64,000 nucleotides of DNA from Rummeliibacillus pycnus (GTDB taxonomy: Bacteria; Bacillota; Bacilli; Bacillales_A; Planococcaceae), in the NCBI RefSeq assembly GCF_002884495.1, contig NZ_KZ614145.1, positions 1,316,423-1,380,422 of the forward strand, written 5' to 3'. Numbering within the stretch: the first letter of the stretch is position 1; every line of letters begins with the position of its first letter. The notes below the pieces were generated by a model. The model was not told where the DNA came from, did no database searches, and saw only the letters and a program-made list of their open reading frames with translations. The position numbers were made by a program, and so were the translations under genes. This document shows positions 54,544 through 63,638 of this stretch, piece after piece.

Positions 54544-55584
54544 ATGGTGTTAACAGGAATCTATTGGTTGTTGGCGATTGTGATAGTGATTGCATTGATT
54601 TTTACGCTGACAAATGGGTTACATGATGCGAGTTCAGTTGTTGCTACGATGATTGCTTGTAAAGCTGCTAGCCCAGTCCAGGCGGTACTAATTGTTGCAG
54701 TATTTGGATCGCTAGGAGTTCTTTTTAGTGGAAATCAAGTTGCTGATACGGTATCAGCAATCGTTAAACTCTCTCCGGGGATTCATCTAATACATATCTT
54801 AATCGCATCCATTTTAGGTGCGGTGGTTTGGAATCTTATTACTTGGAAAATTGGGATTCCATCCAGTTCCACTCATGCTCTTATTGGAGGTCTTGTTGGA
54901 GCTGCATGGATCGCAAATGGGTCTAACAGCATTTTATGGGGAGTTTCAGAGCTCTTTTCAGGTAATCACCAGTTAGTAGGAATTATGAAAGTGATTGTAT
55001 CATTGATTCTTTCACCAGTGCTGGGTTTCGTTATTGCATATGTCATTCAAAAAATATCTGCTCTGCTGTTAAGAAATGCTAAATTTAGTATTAACGGTAC
55101 GATCAACAAGTTGCAGTGGATCGTGGCAGCTGCACTAGCATTTAGCCACGGATCCAATGATTCTCAGAAAATAACTGGATTGATTTCACTTGCCCTAATA
55201 TCTGCCGGAATCATGCATTCTCATGCTGTTCCCCCACTTATTAAAATCGCAGTGGGCTTGGTTATGTTCATCGGTACTGCTTTAGGTGGATGGAAAATTA
55301 TGAAGACGATTGGAAACAAGATATATGATCTCAGACCCATTCATAGTTTGAATTCAATGCTCTCTTCCGGTACTTCAATACTACTTGCTACTTTTACTGG
55401 CGCCCCGGTTTCCACAACACATGTGGTTGTAGGTGGTATTATGGGGGTTGGTTCAGCAGACGAATATCGGATGGTAAACTGGAATATCGGTAAAGAAATT
55501 GTTACAGCATGGTTTATTACGATTCCATGTTCAGCAATAGCTGCTGCGATTGTCTACTTTTTAATGAATGGGAGGATTTTTTAA
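54544..55584 (+). CDS. pit: Inorganic phosphate transporter, Pit family
   Basis: The 346-residue transporter has about ten helices and the two Pit repeats: TLTNGLHDASSVVATMIACKAASP near 22-44, with the second AFSHGSNDSQKITGLIS near 198-214, and two SSSTHALIGG/STTHVVVGG segments. Pit imports phosphate as a metal complex by proton symport. Ribosome site AGGAGGGGG, start ATG. The stop codon overlaps the ATG of the DUF47 gene (TAATG), so the two are coupled. Confidence 0.93.
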   Translation: MVLTGIYWLLAIVIVIALIFTLTNGLHDASSVVATMIACKAASPVQAVLIVAVFGSLGVLFSGNQVADTVSAIVKLSPGIHLIHILIASILGAVVWNLITWKIGIPSSSTHALIGGLVGAAWIANGSNSILWGVSELFSGNHQLVGIMKVIVSLILSPVLGFVIAYVIQKISALLLRNAKFSINGTINKLQWIVAAALAFSHGSNDSQKITGLISLALISAGIMHSHAVPPLIKIAVGLVMFIGTALGGWKIMKTIGNKIYDLRPIHSLNSMLSSGTSILLATFTGAPVSTTHVVVGGIMGVGSADEYRMVNWNIGKEIVTAWFITIPCSAIAAAIVYFLMNGRIF

Positions 55585-56207
55585 TGAGTGCTCACAATTT
55601 TTTAGATAGAATATTCCCTAAAAAGTATGATTTCTATTCCATGCTTTTGAATCAGAGCAAAACAAATTATCAAATTATTGATACTTTAGACAGCTGGATT
55701 AAGGACAAAGGTGAATCTGCTTCTCAAGATTTACTTCATAAGAAAAAAGAAGCTGATCACATTCGATTTCAGCTTGAGCATGATCTTGTAGAGGCATTTG
55801 CAACGCCCTTTGACAGACAAGATCTTTACTCCATCTCAGTTGCGATGAATAAAATAAGTGACTGCACCATCTCTATCTTTAAAACCATAAAGGCTTTAAA
55901 CATCGAAGCGGATGCTACAATCATAGGAATGACAAGTTTACTAAGCCAAGGCGCCTTAGAACTTAGTGACGCGATTTTAATTTTGGAGAAAAAACCTGAA
56001 GAATGCCAAAGTAAAATTGAAAAAATCAGAATAGCCCAACAATCAATGGAAGATATCTATATTTCTGGACTAGCCGAACTCTTTACAAACAATGATTCAA
56101 TTATCATCTTAAAATATAAAGAAGTATATGATGTTTTAAAAGAAGCAGCGATATTATTGGGAGATACGGTGGATATCTATCATAGGATTTGTGTTAGGAT
56201 GATATAA
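55584..56207 (+). CDS. DUF47/PhoU-like Pit accessory protein
   Basis: The 207-residue all-helical protein of the DUF47 (YkaA) family, a PhoU relative, has metal-binding acidic motifs (KKKEADHIRFQLEHDLVEAFATPFDRQDLYSIS near 50-85). It is regularly next to pit and modulates phosphate uptake. Start ATG 55584 with GGGAGG 9 nt before; overlaps the pit stop. The long frame beginning at 55509 is not the gene start. Confidence 0.9.
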   Translation: MSAHNFLDRIFPKKYDFYSMLLNQSKTNYQIIDTLDSWIKDKGESASQDLLHKKKEADHIRFQLEHDLVEAFATPFDRQDLYSISVAMNKISDCTISIFKTIKALNIEADATIIGMTSLLSQGALELSDAILILEKKPEECQSKIEKIRIAQQSMEDIYISGLAELFTNNDSIIILKYKEVYDVLKEAAILLGDTVDIYHRICVRMI

Positions 56208-56350
56208 AGTCAAACTTCCATCAGCTGGGTTTCTTCTCCCGCTGATGGTTAGTTGAAATAACCGAACTTTTACGGCAGTTATTCCCCACTAATTTTCTTA
56301 GCTTCTCTCTTAATCCCTTGCATTAATACGGGGAAAAATAGCACATTTTT
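56208..56350 (+). repeat. Interspersed repeat family A, copy 2
   Basis: It starts directly after the stop codon with AGTCAAACTTCCATCAGCTGGG and a hairpin CATCAGCTGGG / CCCGCTGATG, followed by GCAGTTATTCCCCACTAA as in copies 1 and 3. The second stem is weaker than in the others. Confidence 0.65.
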
Positions 56351-56404
56351 TTCTTTATATTTGGTGCCACTCTGCTGTTAAAGGGGCTACTGAAAAAGTA
56401 AAAT

Positions 56405-56530
56405 TAGCGAAGACTCCTTGAAAATGCATTCGCATTTCCTTGTGATGTTCATTCAGTGAAGTTTATTCAATGTCCTGTGGGAAAATGGACTAGACGAGAC
56501 TCGTCAGTTCGCCCACGGATAGCGGAGCTA
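56405..56530 (-). repeat. Interspersed repeat family B, copy 3 (decayed, inverted)
   Basis: Shares TTATTCAATGTCCTGTGGG, AAAATGCATTCGCATTT and TCGCCCACGGA-type segments with the reverse complement of 8721-8896, but its ends are eroded. Confidence 0.6.
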
Positions 56531-56836
56531 ATTCCACTTATTCAACAGCAGATATATACTATACATTTTTGTGTTACTACACTTTTTCAGTGGCCTTCTG
56601 TTAAATACATAGGTACCCATCATTTCATATCTTGCATTTTTACAAAAGCTTAAGTCACTCAAATATAAACTGGTGTCGCTGAAAATACCCACAAAATATT
56701 CCATGGTTGAGTATTTAAGTGTCTTATAAATATCTTCGGAAATAACATTAATCCATCTTTATTTGTTGTAAGAATATGTAGTCCAGTAAGTTATTGTTTA
56801 AAACCGTCTCATTTCCTATCGTATTGATCCCCTCTT
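56531..56836. other. Intergenic region
   Basis: No gene seen; AT-rich, without recognisable motifs. Confidence 0.35.
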
Positions 56837-57550
56837 TTATAAACTAGAAGGATCCTCCATTGTCGCATCCACTTGTTTTCTGTTATTTAGATCATCGTTT
56901 TTTGTATTATCTGTTTGTTTTTTTATTTCATTGCCCATCTTTTGTTGTATATCCTTAATTTTACCCTCTAAATCATTTAGCTGATTATATTTAAGATCAC
57001 TAAAAACACCTCTTCCAGCATCTGTTGCAATTTCACTTTTTAAAGTGTTTACTTTTGTGTTTAAAGCATTTTTAACTTTAGCGAAATTTTTTATTTGTTT
57101 TAACATTTTAGCGTGGGTAAGCAATTGATCTGTTTCTGTTTGATGTTGTTCTGACTTCTTACTGTTATTTTCATTTTTTCCTAATGCATTACTCCGTTGT
57201 TTTATTTCTTCTTCTGCAATTTTTTTATCAATATCGGAAATTTGCTTTTCAAATTCTTTGAGTTGTTCTTTGATCGTTGAAATATTTTGACCTTTATTTA
57301 ACGTCCTATCAGTTAAATCAGTTTTCATCTTTTCAATACTTTCACGTTGTTTTAAAAGGCTTTCAATTAATGGATTTTTAGAACTTTTCCCCCTCTTTTT
57401 ATGGAATAATGTATTTCCTTGAGCACTAATACTAACCGTATCTTTCTGAGTATCAGTTGGAAGCATTTGATGATGTTGAAACGCTAAATTTGATTGAAAC
57501 ATACTAATTATTGTGGATTGATCAGTTGAAGATAGAATTTTCATAATCAT
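56837..57550 (-). CDS. Coiled-coil protein, FlxA-like
   Basis: The 237-residue soluble protein is dominated by coiled coil (about 60-115 and 140-215; QRESIEKMKTDL, IKEQLKEFEKQISDIDKKIAEEE). The pattern resembles FlxA-like proteins of Bacillales, whose role is unclear. The N-terminus has a short hydrophobic IISMFQSNLAF segment, not a signal peptide. Rich in Asn, Lys and Gln. ATG follows AAGGAG. Single gene. Confidence 0.6.
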   Translation of the reverse strand: MIMKILSSTDQSTIISMFQSNLAFQHHQMLPTDTQKDTVSISAQGNTLFHKKRGKSSKNPLIESLLKQRESIEKMKTDLTDRTLNKGQNISTIKEQLKEFEKQISDIDKKIAEEEIKQRSNALGKNENNSKKSEQHQTETDQLLTHAKMLKQIKNFAKVKNALNTKVNTLKSEIATDAGRGVFSDLKYNQLNDLEGKIKDIQQKMGNEIKKQTDNTKNDDLNNRKQVDATMEDPSSL

Positions 57551-58047
57551 TACTCCTTTTTACACATACTGTACTTTTTATCGGGTTTAAAAAATTTTTT
57601 TAAACTCCACTGAATTCCAAGGATGAACCGGCTTTATATCTTATCCTATTATTGATCATTAGCTTATCCTACTTTTACTTAAAAACAATAAATTCTAGAG
57701 AATACATCCAACTCCCAACAATATTTTTCAAAAAGGCAGTACTTTGGCTATTAATGACCAAAGTACTGCCTTTTTAAATTTAATATTCGTCCCATTTTTT
57801 TAAAATACTAAATCAAAAACCACCTTTAGTACGTTTCTAATTCAGCAATCTTACGCTAGTTAATAAATCTAATATCTGATAAAGACTTAGTTAATACTCT
57901 TGGGTAATTCCATTTGGTGCTCAATAATTTAATGACATACGATAGAAAGTGAAAAAAATAGCCTCGAAACCTTTCTACCGTATCTTTTAATGCTGGACCA
58001 TGTCAGTTTTGACAGCGCTAAGTATGTTAACAAGTTATACATCCTAG
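57551..58047. other. Intergenic region with terminator
   Basis: No gene. Contains the long hairpin at 57733-57777 and AT-rich DNA. Confidence 0.4.
57733..57777 (-). terminator. Long terminator hairpin
   Basis: AAAAAGGCAGTACTTTGG and CCAAAGTACTGCCTTTTT form an 18-bp stem around a 9-nt loop, with T runs on both strands. It ends the glycosyltransferase operon. Confidence 0.85.
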
Positions 58048-59286
58048 CTATTCCTTCATATCCTCAAATCGTAACGAACGAGTATGAACGGTATGGTGCC
58101 AAGATTTATTTTTGCTTGTTAGGAATCCTATTAAAGTAATCGGGAACCATGTGAATTGGAACACTGGAAATAGTATGAGTCCCCAATAGGATTTTAGAGG
58201 ACGTTTTTCCAATAGCATAACTAATGGGAATTGTAAAAATAAGAGTATATTTAACAGTATCCAGCCCCAATCAGGAACCACTTTTAATATGGCGAAGTGG
58301 GTATATAAAGGTGTCGCCAGTTGCAAAAACGTCATGATCCATACTGCTGCAACGAGTAGGAAACGGATTGGCTGGAATAAGTACAATGCCGCATCGAATT
58401 GAGAAAAGCTACGACTTCTAATGGCATGTCCAAGAAGTGGCTTCATATATCTTCTTGCACATTCCGTATGCCCTCTAATCCAGCGTATTCTTTGCCTAAT
58501 AGAGCTTCTAAGTGTAATTGGTTTTTCATCATAAATAATCGCATCATTTGCCCATGTGGGATAGATTCCTTGAATTACACAACGGGCTGTAAATTCTACG
58601 TCCTCCGTAAGCGATGTTGCATTCCAACCCATTTCTTTAAGTAATGCCGCGTCGAAGCACATCCCTGTTCCAGCCAAAGTATTGGGCATCCCCCAATTCT
58701 CCCTTGCCTGTTGCCACAATCTATTCATGAACCAATAACTAATCGCATACGAGAGTGTAACCCATGAATCGTAAGGGTTTTTCGTCTCGACGTAACCTTG
58801 AATTACTCGATGGCCATTTAGTAACTTGTTATTCATCTCATGTAAAAAGTTTTCACTCACTAAATTGTCTGCATCAAATATGACAACTGCATCGAACTGT
58901 CGATCTCTTTGCCATAGCTGATTGAGCATCCATTCTACTGCATATCCTTTGCCTTTTCGAACTTCATCAAACCTCTTCATCGCATGAACACCATGTTCAC
59001 TTGCAATCTGGGCGGTGCAGTCTGTACAGTTATCACAGATGACGAAGACATCATACAATTCTTTCGGATAATCCAAGTTGTTAAGGTTATCTAGAAGAGG
59101 TGCGATGACCTTCTCCTCATTGTGTGCCGCAACAAGGACGGCAAATGTTTTTTCTGGTGCGTGCTTCTTTTCTGTCTCCACTTTTCTCTTTTTATAACCG
59201 GCTAAACTAATAATAAATTGAAAAATAGTAACGGAAAAAATAATTACTTGCAATATGTCAGCAATTATTATTAAAACTAGATGCAT
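58048..59286 (-). CDS. Family 2 glycosyltransferase, membrane-bound
   Basis: The 412-residue protein has an N-terminal membrane helix, then a GT-A domain: VLVAAHNEEKVIAPLLDNLNNLDYPKELYDV, FDADN, GTGMCF, TEDVEF and RQRIRWIRGH (the QxxRW motif of processive beta-glycosyltransferases). Three or four C-terminal helices follow. It resembles poly-N-acetylglucosamine or cellulose synthase-type enzymes. It is 18 nt downstream of a DUF2334/deacetylase-like gene, so the pair likely makes and trims an extracellular polysaccharide. Confidence 0.85.
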   Translation of the reverse strand: MHLVLIIIADILQVIIFSVTIFQFIISLAGYKKRKVETEKKHAPEKTFAVLVAAHNEEKVIAPLLDNLNNLDYPKELYDVFVICDNCTDCTAQIASEHGVHAMKRFDEVRKGKGYAVEWMLNQLWQRDRQFDAVVIFDADNLVSENFLHEMNNKLLNGHRVIQGYVETKNPYDSWVTLSYAISYWFMNRLWQQARENWGMPNTLAGTGMCFDAALLKEMGWNATSLTEDVEFTARCVIQGIYPTWANDAIIYDEKPITLRSSIRQRIRWIRGHTECARRYMKPLLGHAIRSRSFSQFDAALYLFQPIRFLLVAAVWIMTFLQLATPLYTHFAILKVVPDWGWILLNILLFLQFPLVMLLEKRPLKSYWGLILFPVFQFTWFPITLIGFLTSKNKSWHHTVHTRSLRFEDMKE

Positions 59287-59304
59287 ACTTTCTTCCTTTC
59301 GACA

Positions 59305-61212
59305 TTAAGGATTCACACTTCGAAAAGACAGAGCGATATCTAATACATTCTCCGAATTATCGTAGGATCCAATATCTGTTTTTCCATTGCCATCAAAGTC
59401 AGCAACAATTCCGATTCTTCCTTTTCCATGAGCCCATGGACCAAAGTCATTATCAAGAGGAACAAACTGATGATTCCCCTTATTCTCATATATTTTCCAT
59501 ACGCCAGTCTTCGAAGTATAAATAATTAAATCGCTTTTCCTATCTCCATTTGGATCGCCAACGAGTATTTGATCACCAGGACTTAAGTTAATCCCTTCAA
59601 TTTTAGACTGAGTGTATTGACCATTCCCATTATCATAGAGAACGGATACACGCCGGTCTTTTCGAGATACACAAAGGATGTCGTTTTGAAAAGAGCTCTC
59701 AAATTGTCCTATATATAAATCCGAATCCTTAGGAAAAGAAGACTGTACCTTACTTATGACAAGTTTATTATTTACAAAATGAATGAATATTATTTGTTCT
59801 TTTTGCTTGGCAATCAAGCCACTATCTTTTTCTGATTGGATTTTCTTTAAATCTTGAAGTCCAGAAGATAGCTTTCCTAGCAATACAGGCGCTAAAAAAC
59901 AACTTTCATCTGCAAATGAAACCCGAAGTTCCCCTGTTTTTTTGTTATAACTAATCAAATCCTGCTTGCCATCATTGTTCCAATCTGAAAGAATTAACTC
60001 TTCTTCAGATAAAAAGGTATGATTCAACCATACTTGAGAGGCAGTCTGTGGACGATTGCGTGGCAGTTTATACGTCTGAGGAACTACAAGCACTCGATGC
60101 TTTTCGACGACAATCACATCCGTATGACCTTGACCAGTTACATCGCCCAGTAATATTTGTTGCGTATTCGTTCTAGGGAGTGTCACGCGATGAGCAGGAG
60201 AAAACGGGATCATATCATGGAGTGACATCCAGCGATATCCCTCATTTTCAAAACCATCCAACAGCCTATGAAGATATGACCTTAAACCGTCTTCCTTATA
60301 TTTAAAAACAGGTAGTCCATCCTTTATCAACTGCTTACCATCCACTCCTACCTGTTCCTCCAAATAAGGAAATTCCAGAAATGGATGCAAGTATAATGAT
60401 GCTAGACCATTGGTTTTAGCTGCTTTTGATAAGATCTGGTCTACAGATTTTTCATCTTTCACATAGCTGTAAGTAGTAGGCACATAAATAGAACCTAGAC
60501 TACTCTGTCCATAAGTATTCTTCGTATCGTAAACGTTTATATCCTTTAATGTTCGGAGGGAAAAGAAATCAGGTTGATACAGGATTCCTATGAAAGAACG
60601 AAACACCTTTTCCTGCCCCCGAGTGTCGTGATAATGAGGTGTTTCCCAAAACATTGGTTGTAAACCCGCTTGCTCAAACGCTGCGATACTTTGTGTAATT
60701 CGTTCAGCCGCATAAGAACGTTCCTTTGTTTCAGGTTCTCCTTTCACCTTAAACTCATTGCCAGTACCTGAAATCTGATTGTTACCAGCGTTAGCTGTCT
60801 CTCCATATTGATGACTGTAGCCATGCATCCCCAAAATGGCACCGTGTTTCTCACCTTCTTGAAGAAGTTTGATCAAATGACTGACAACTGAATCGGGATT
60901 GGGGTCATCTATTCCTCTTTCCTTCCAGGTTCCATCCGCTCCAATACTCACCCATCTCGGAATCACGGCTATGTGATAAGGAATATTCTTCGTCTGTATA
61001 TATTCCATAACGGCTCGTAGCTTTCCTAATCCTTCCAAACTCCCATAAACACCGCCAGGCCCGATGTCTTCTAGTCGAATCATTGCATGTTGTTTATTGG
61101 TGTTTGGATAAATATTTTCTCCTGTAAAAGTAAGTTGGTATAATAGGACGGTCACTGTGACAATAACGGTAGCCGCAATAATACCTACCCATTTCCAAAA
61201 CTTACGCTTCAA
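59305..61212 (-). CDS. DUF2334 / polysaccharide deacetylase-like protein with VCBS-type repeats
   Basis: The 635-residue protein has an N-terminal membrane anchor (WVGIIAATVIVTVTVLLY), then a DUF2334 domain (about 50-330; RLEDIGPGGV, HIAVIPRW, LGMHGYSHQYG, FWETPHYHDTRG), a deacetylase-like fold with a metal site. A C-terminal beta-propeller of FG-GAP/VCBS repeats (about 400-635) has Ca-binding-like motifs such as DVTGQGHTDVIV, DWNNDGKQDLIS, DPNGDRKSDLIIY and DFDGNGKTDIGSYD. TTG 61212 is chosen for GGAGGAG upstream. Operon with the glycosyltransferase. Confidence 0.8.
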   Translation of the reverse strand: MKRKFWKWVGIIAATVIVTVTVLLYQLTFTGENIYPNTNKQHAMIRLEDIGPGGVYGSLEGLGKLRAVMEYIQTKNIPYHIAVIPRWVSIGADGTWKERGIDDPNPDSVVSHLIKLLQEGEKHGAILGMHGYSHQYGETANAGNNQISGTGNEFKVKGEPETKERSYAAERITQSIAAFEQAGLQPMFWETPHYHDTRGQEKVFRSFIGILYQPDFFSLRTLKDINVYDTKNTYGQSSLGSIYVPTTYSYVKDEKSVDQILSKAAKTNGLASLYLHPFLEFPYLEEQVGVDGKQLIKDGLPVFKYKEDGLRSYLHRLLDGFENEGYRWMSLHDMIPFSPAHRVTLPRTNTQQILLGDVTGQGHTDVIVVEKHRVLVVPQTYKLPRNRPQTASQVWLNHTFLSEEELILSDWNNDGKQDLISYNKKTGELRVSFADESCFLAPVLLGKLSSGLQDLKKIQSEKDSGLIAKQKEQIIFIHFVNNKLVISKVQSSFPKDSDLYIGQFESSFQNDILCVSRKDRRVSVLYDNGNGQYTQSKIEGINLSPGDQILVGDPNGDRKSDLIIYTSKTGVWKIYENKGNHQFVPLDNDFGPWAHGKGRIGIVADFDGNGKTDIGSYDNSENVLDIALSFRSVNP

Positions 61213-61342
61213 GCCTAATTCTCCTCCAACTTTATATTTTTCAAAAATTCGTACATTAGTTACTATACCCTCATTTAAATAAATTAATCCTTCTACTATG
61301 CAATACACTATTCACTGTTTCGTAAAATGTTTGATATAAAAA

Positions 61343-61396
61343 TACGACTTAACCAAAACTATGTGAAAAAAACACATAGCTTCGATTAAGTCGTAT
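61343..61396 (-). terminator. Terminator of the DMT permease gene
   Basis: ATACGACTTAATC, with an inner stem GCTATGTG / CACATAG, pairs with the TTAAGTCGTAT arm and is followed by TTTTTATATC on the minus strand. Confidence 0.75.
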
Positions 61397-61435
61397 AGAA
61401 AAATTTCTTATTTTTTAAATAGTGTTTCGCTGCTA

Positions 61436-62272
61436 TTAAATCTTTGTAAGTACGATTCCAGTAATTGCCGTTAAAATACCAATGATTTGATAAGCTTTTA
61501 TTTTTTCTTTATATAATAAGACACTACCGAGTACTACAACTAAACAGCTTAGGCTCACAATTGGAAAAACAATACTTGCAATCCCTGTGTCCAATGAGAA
61601 AAAGTAGCTACTATAACCTACAACACTAAAACAGCCAATAACCGAACCAAATTTCACTTCAGAACGTAGCCATTTTTCTCTCGTTACTAAACTTTGGATG
61701 ATCAAATAGATCGCACCACCACCATACATACACACTAACGTATTGATGGAATCAATTTGTAAATGAGAAGAGGTCTTCATCAACACACCAAGAACTCCAA
61801 AACATAGTATTGACAATAAAATTCGATACATCCAAGGCATATAATTGATGTTGCCTGCACTGCCTGGTTTATATTGAATAACTGCCGCTGATCCAAGCAT
61901 GACAACAATACCAATCCATTGAATTAACGTAATATGCTCATGAAAAATAAGTGCAGCACTCAAAATCGGAATCACTGTATACGTACTGATAATTGGAGAA
62001 GTCAAACTTGCAGGACCTTTTTCAAATGCCTTTGTCATTTGAATATTACCATTTGCATTTAAAATGCCAATGATTGCACCAAGTACGATTGTTAATAGAT
62101 TAAATGGGGCAAATCCTTTGATTACTCCATATCCACACATTAACAAAAATGCGATCAAGTAAAAGAAAAACTGCATATGCACTTTTGACATTCCTTTACC
62201 TGTTGTTGCCTTAAAAATAAGATTATTAATGCCAAAACAAAACATCGTCAAAACTGCTGCTACAATCCACAT
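61436..62272 (-). CDS. DMT/EamA family permease
   Basis: The 278-residue protein has ten helices in two EamA repeats (N-terminal MWIVAAVLTMFCFGINNLIFK, with GPASLTSPIISTYTVIPILSA near 95). DMT permeases move metabolites such as amino acids or sugars; the substrate is not readable. Single gene with a good terminator. The ribosome site AGAGAAGGA precedes ATG. Confidence 0.85.
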   Translation of the reverse strand: MWIVAAVLTMFCFGINNLIFKATTGKGMSKVHMQFFFYLIAFLLMCGYGVIKGFAPFNLLTIVLGAIIGILNANGNIQMTKAFEKGPASLTSPIISTYTVIPILSAALIFHEHITLIQWIGIVVMLGSAAVIQYKPGSAGNINYMPWMYRILLSILCFGVLGVLMKTSSHLQIDSINTLVCMYGGGAIYLIIQSLVTREKWLRSEVKFGSVIGCFSVVGYSSYFFSLDTGIASIVFPIVSLSCLVVVLGSVLLYKEKIKAYQIIGILTAITGIVLTKI

Positions 62273-62581
62273 AAAAATCCTTCTCTCTAGTTGCTATTGC
62301 TAATTTTAGTATGAAGACTGCTGACATGAAACAATTTTTACGATATTCATCATATCTTGTATGAAATTGGTAGAAGACATGCATGAAATAGAAAATTTGA
62401 ATTCTCTTGAATACAAAATTAGATCAACATTCTTTGGTGTCGTTCTCTCTTACTCATCAAATCCCAAAAGATAGGACTTTAACTTTTTTTGTAAATTCAT
62501 TAAAATGAATATAATGATTTTGGGGATACTTGTCGAACTCTGAAATCCGAAATTGAGATTAAAAAAGGAAGGTGAAAAATA
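62273..62581. other. Intergenic region, divergent promoters
   Basis: No gene. It holds the ribosome site AAGGAAGG for the gene at 62582. Confidence 0.35.
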
Positions 62582-62914
62582 ATGGTTGATAAAATTGAGT
62601 ATTTAATAATTATATTATTTATCATCGGGCTTACATACGGATTCGTTATACAACTTCACCATACAATGACTATCAAAAAAATGGTCAGATATAAATATAA
62701 AAGATTACTCATTGGTAATTACCTATCAAGTGTGACGCTTTTTGGTTTTATCATTTCTTTTATATTAAACGTTTTAGTAGCACTACAAATCATACAAACC
62801 AATAGCATCACAAGTGATACTACTGGTTTTGGATGCACTCTATTTCTTTTGGGCTTTTTTATAGCTGAGTTTTTAGTTATTCCTAATAAGATAGTTAATG
62901 AAGATTTATCATAG
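62582..62914 (+). CDS. Small membrane protein, hypothetical
   Basis: The 110-residue protein has three predicted helices (about 6-24, 45-68, 85-105) joined by a basic loop (MTIKKMVRYKYKRLL). No family is recognised, but the ribosome site and hydrophobic pattern support expression. Confidence 0.6.
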   Translation: MVDKIEYLIIILFIIGLTYGFVIQLHHTMTIKKMVRYKYKRLLIGNYLSSVTLFGFIISFILNVLVALQIIQTNSITSDTTGFGCTLFLLGFFIAEFLVIPNKIVNEDLS

Positions 62915-63006
62915 CTTCTTTATCTTTCAAAGTAATAAGATAGTAAGATTTTACTCATTTTGAAATTCCTTTAATATGAAGTTTGCTCTTGTATACTGTA
63001 AAATAT

Positions 63007-63170
63007 AAAGTGAAACTTTAATCAGTGGGGGGTTTCTTCATCCCCACTGATTATTAGTTGAACCAATCGGGCTTTTACGGGCAGTTTATCTCCCACCTAA
63101 CTTCTTTGCTTTCGCTTAATTTTGTGGTGGGAGTATTACTGCCCGTTATTGCGGGATAAAGTGATTACAA
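63007..63170 (+). repeat. Interspersed repeat family A, copy 3
   Basis: The most complete copy: AGTGAAACTTTAATCAGTGGGG with CCCCACTGATT (first hairpin), then CGGGCTTTTACGGGCAG paired with CTGCCCGTTATTGCGGG around an inner CTCCCACC / GGTGGGAG stem. It ends just before the mutT ribosome site, so its folding could affect mutT. Confidence 0.75.
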
Positions 63171-63187
63171 TAAAGGAGCAATATATT

Positions 63188-63583
63188 ATGAAAAAATCAC
63201 TACACGTCGTTGGAGCAATTATTGAAAATGAAAAAAATGAGGTTTTCTGTGCATTAAGAGGCCCTGAAATGTCTCTAGCGAACTTTTGGGAATTCCCTGG
63301 TGGTAAAATCGAAGCTGGAGAAACTCCCCAACAGGCTCTAAAACGTGAAATTTCAGAAGAGTTCAGTTGTCTAATTGAGGTTGGCCAAAAAGTAGAAGAT
63401 ACTATATATGAATATGAAAAAGTTATTGTCCGTTTAGAAACGTACATGGCCAAGATTGTACAAGGTGTCCCTACAATAAGTGAACATGCTGATGCCCAAT
63501 GGGTTTCACGTCAAAGTCTTTCGCAACTTGAATTTGCCCTTGCGGATGTGCCAGCCGTGAAAAAATTGTTGTCTGGAATATAA
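63188..63583 (+). CDS. mutT: NUDIX pyrophosphohydrolase, MutT type
   Basis: The 131-residue protein has the NUDIX box GGKIEAGETPQQALKREISEEF (about 38-59) and the MutT-like start MKKSLHVVGAIIENEKNEVFCALR. MutT removes oxidised 8-oxo-dGTP from the nucleotide pool; Bacillus MutT paralogues vary in substrate. ATG 63188 with AAGGAG 9 nt upstream; the longer frame at 63122 overlaps repeat A. Monocistronic. Confidence 0.88.
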   Translation: MKKSLHVVGAIIENEKNEVFCALRGPEMSLANFWEFPGGKIEAGETPQQALKREISEEFSCLIEVGQKVEDTIYEYEKVIVRLETYMAKIVQGVPTISEHADAQWVSRQSLSQLEFALADVPAVKKLLSGI

Positions 63584-63638
63584 AAGTACGAAAAAAAGAT
63601 TTGGAAATCAAGTCGCTTAACTAAAATTATGTTGCTAA

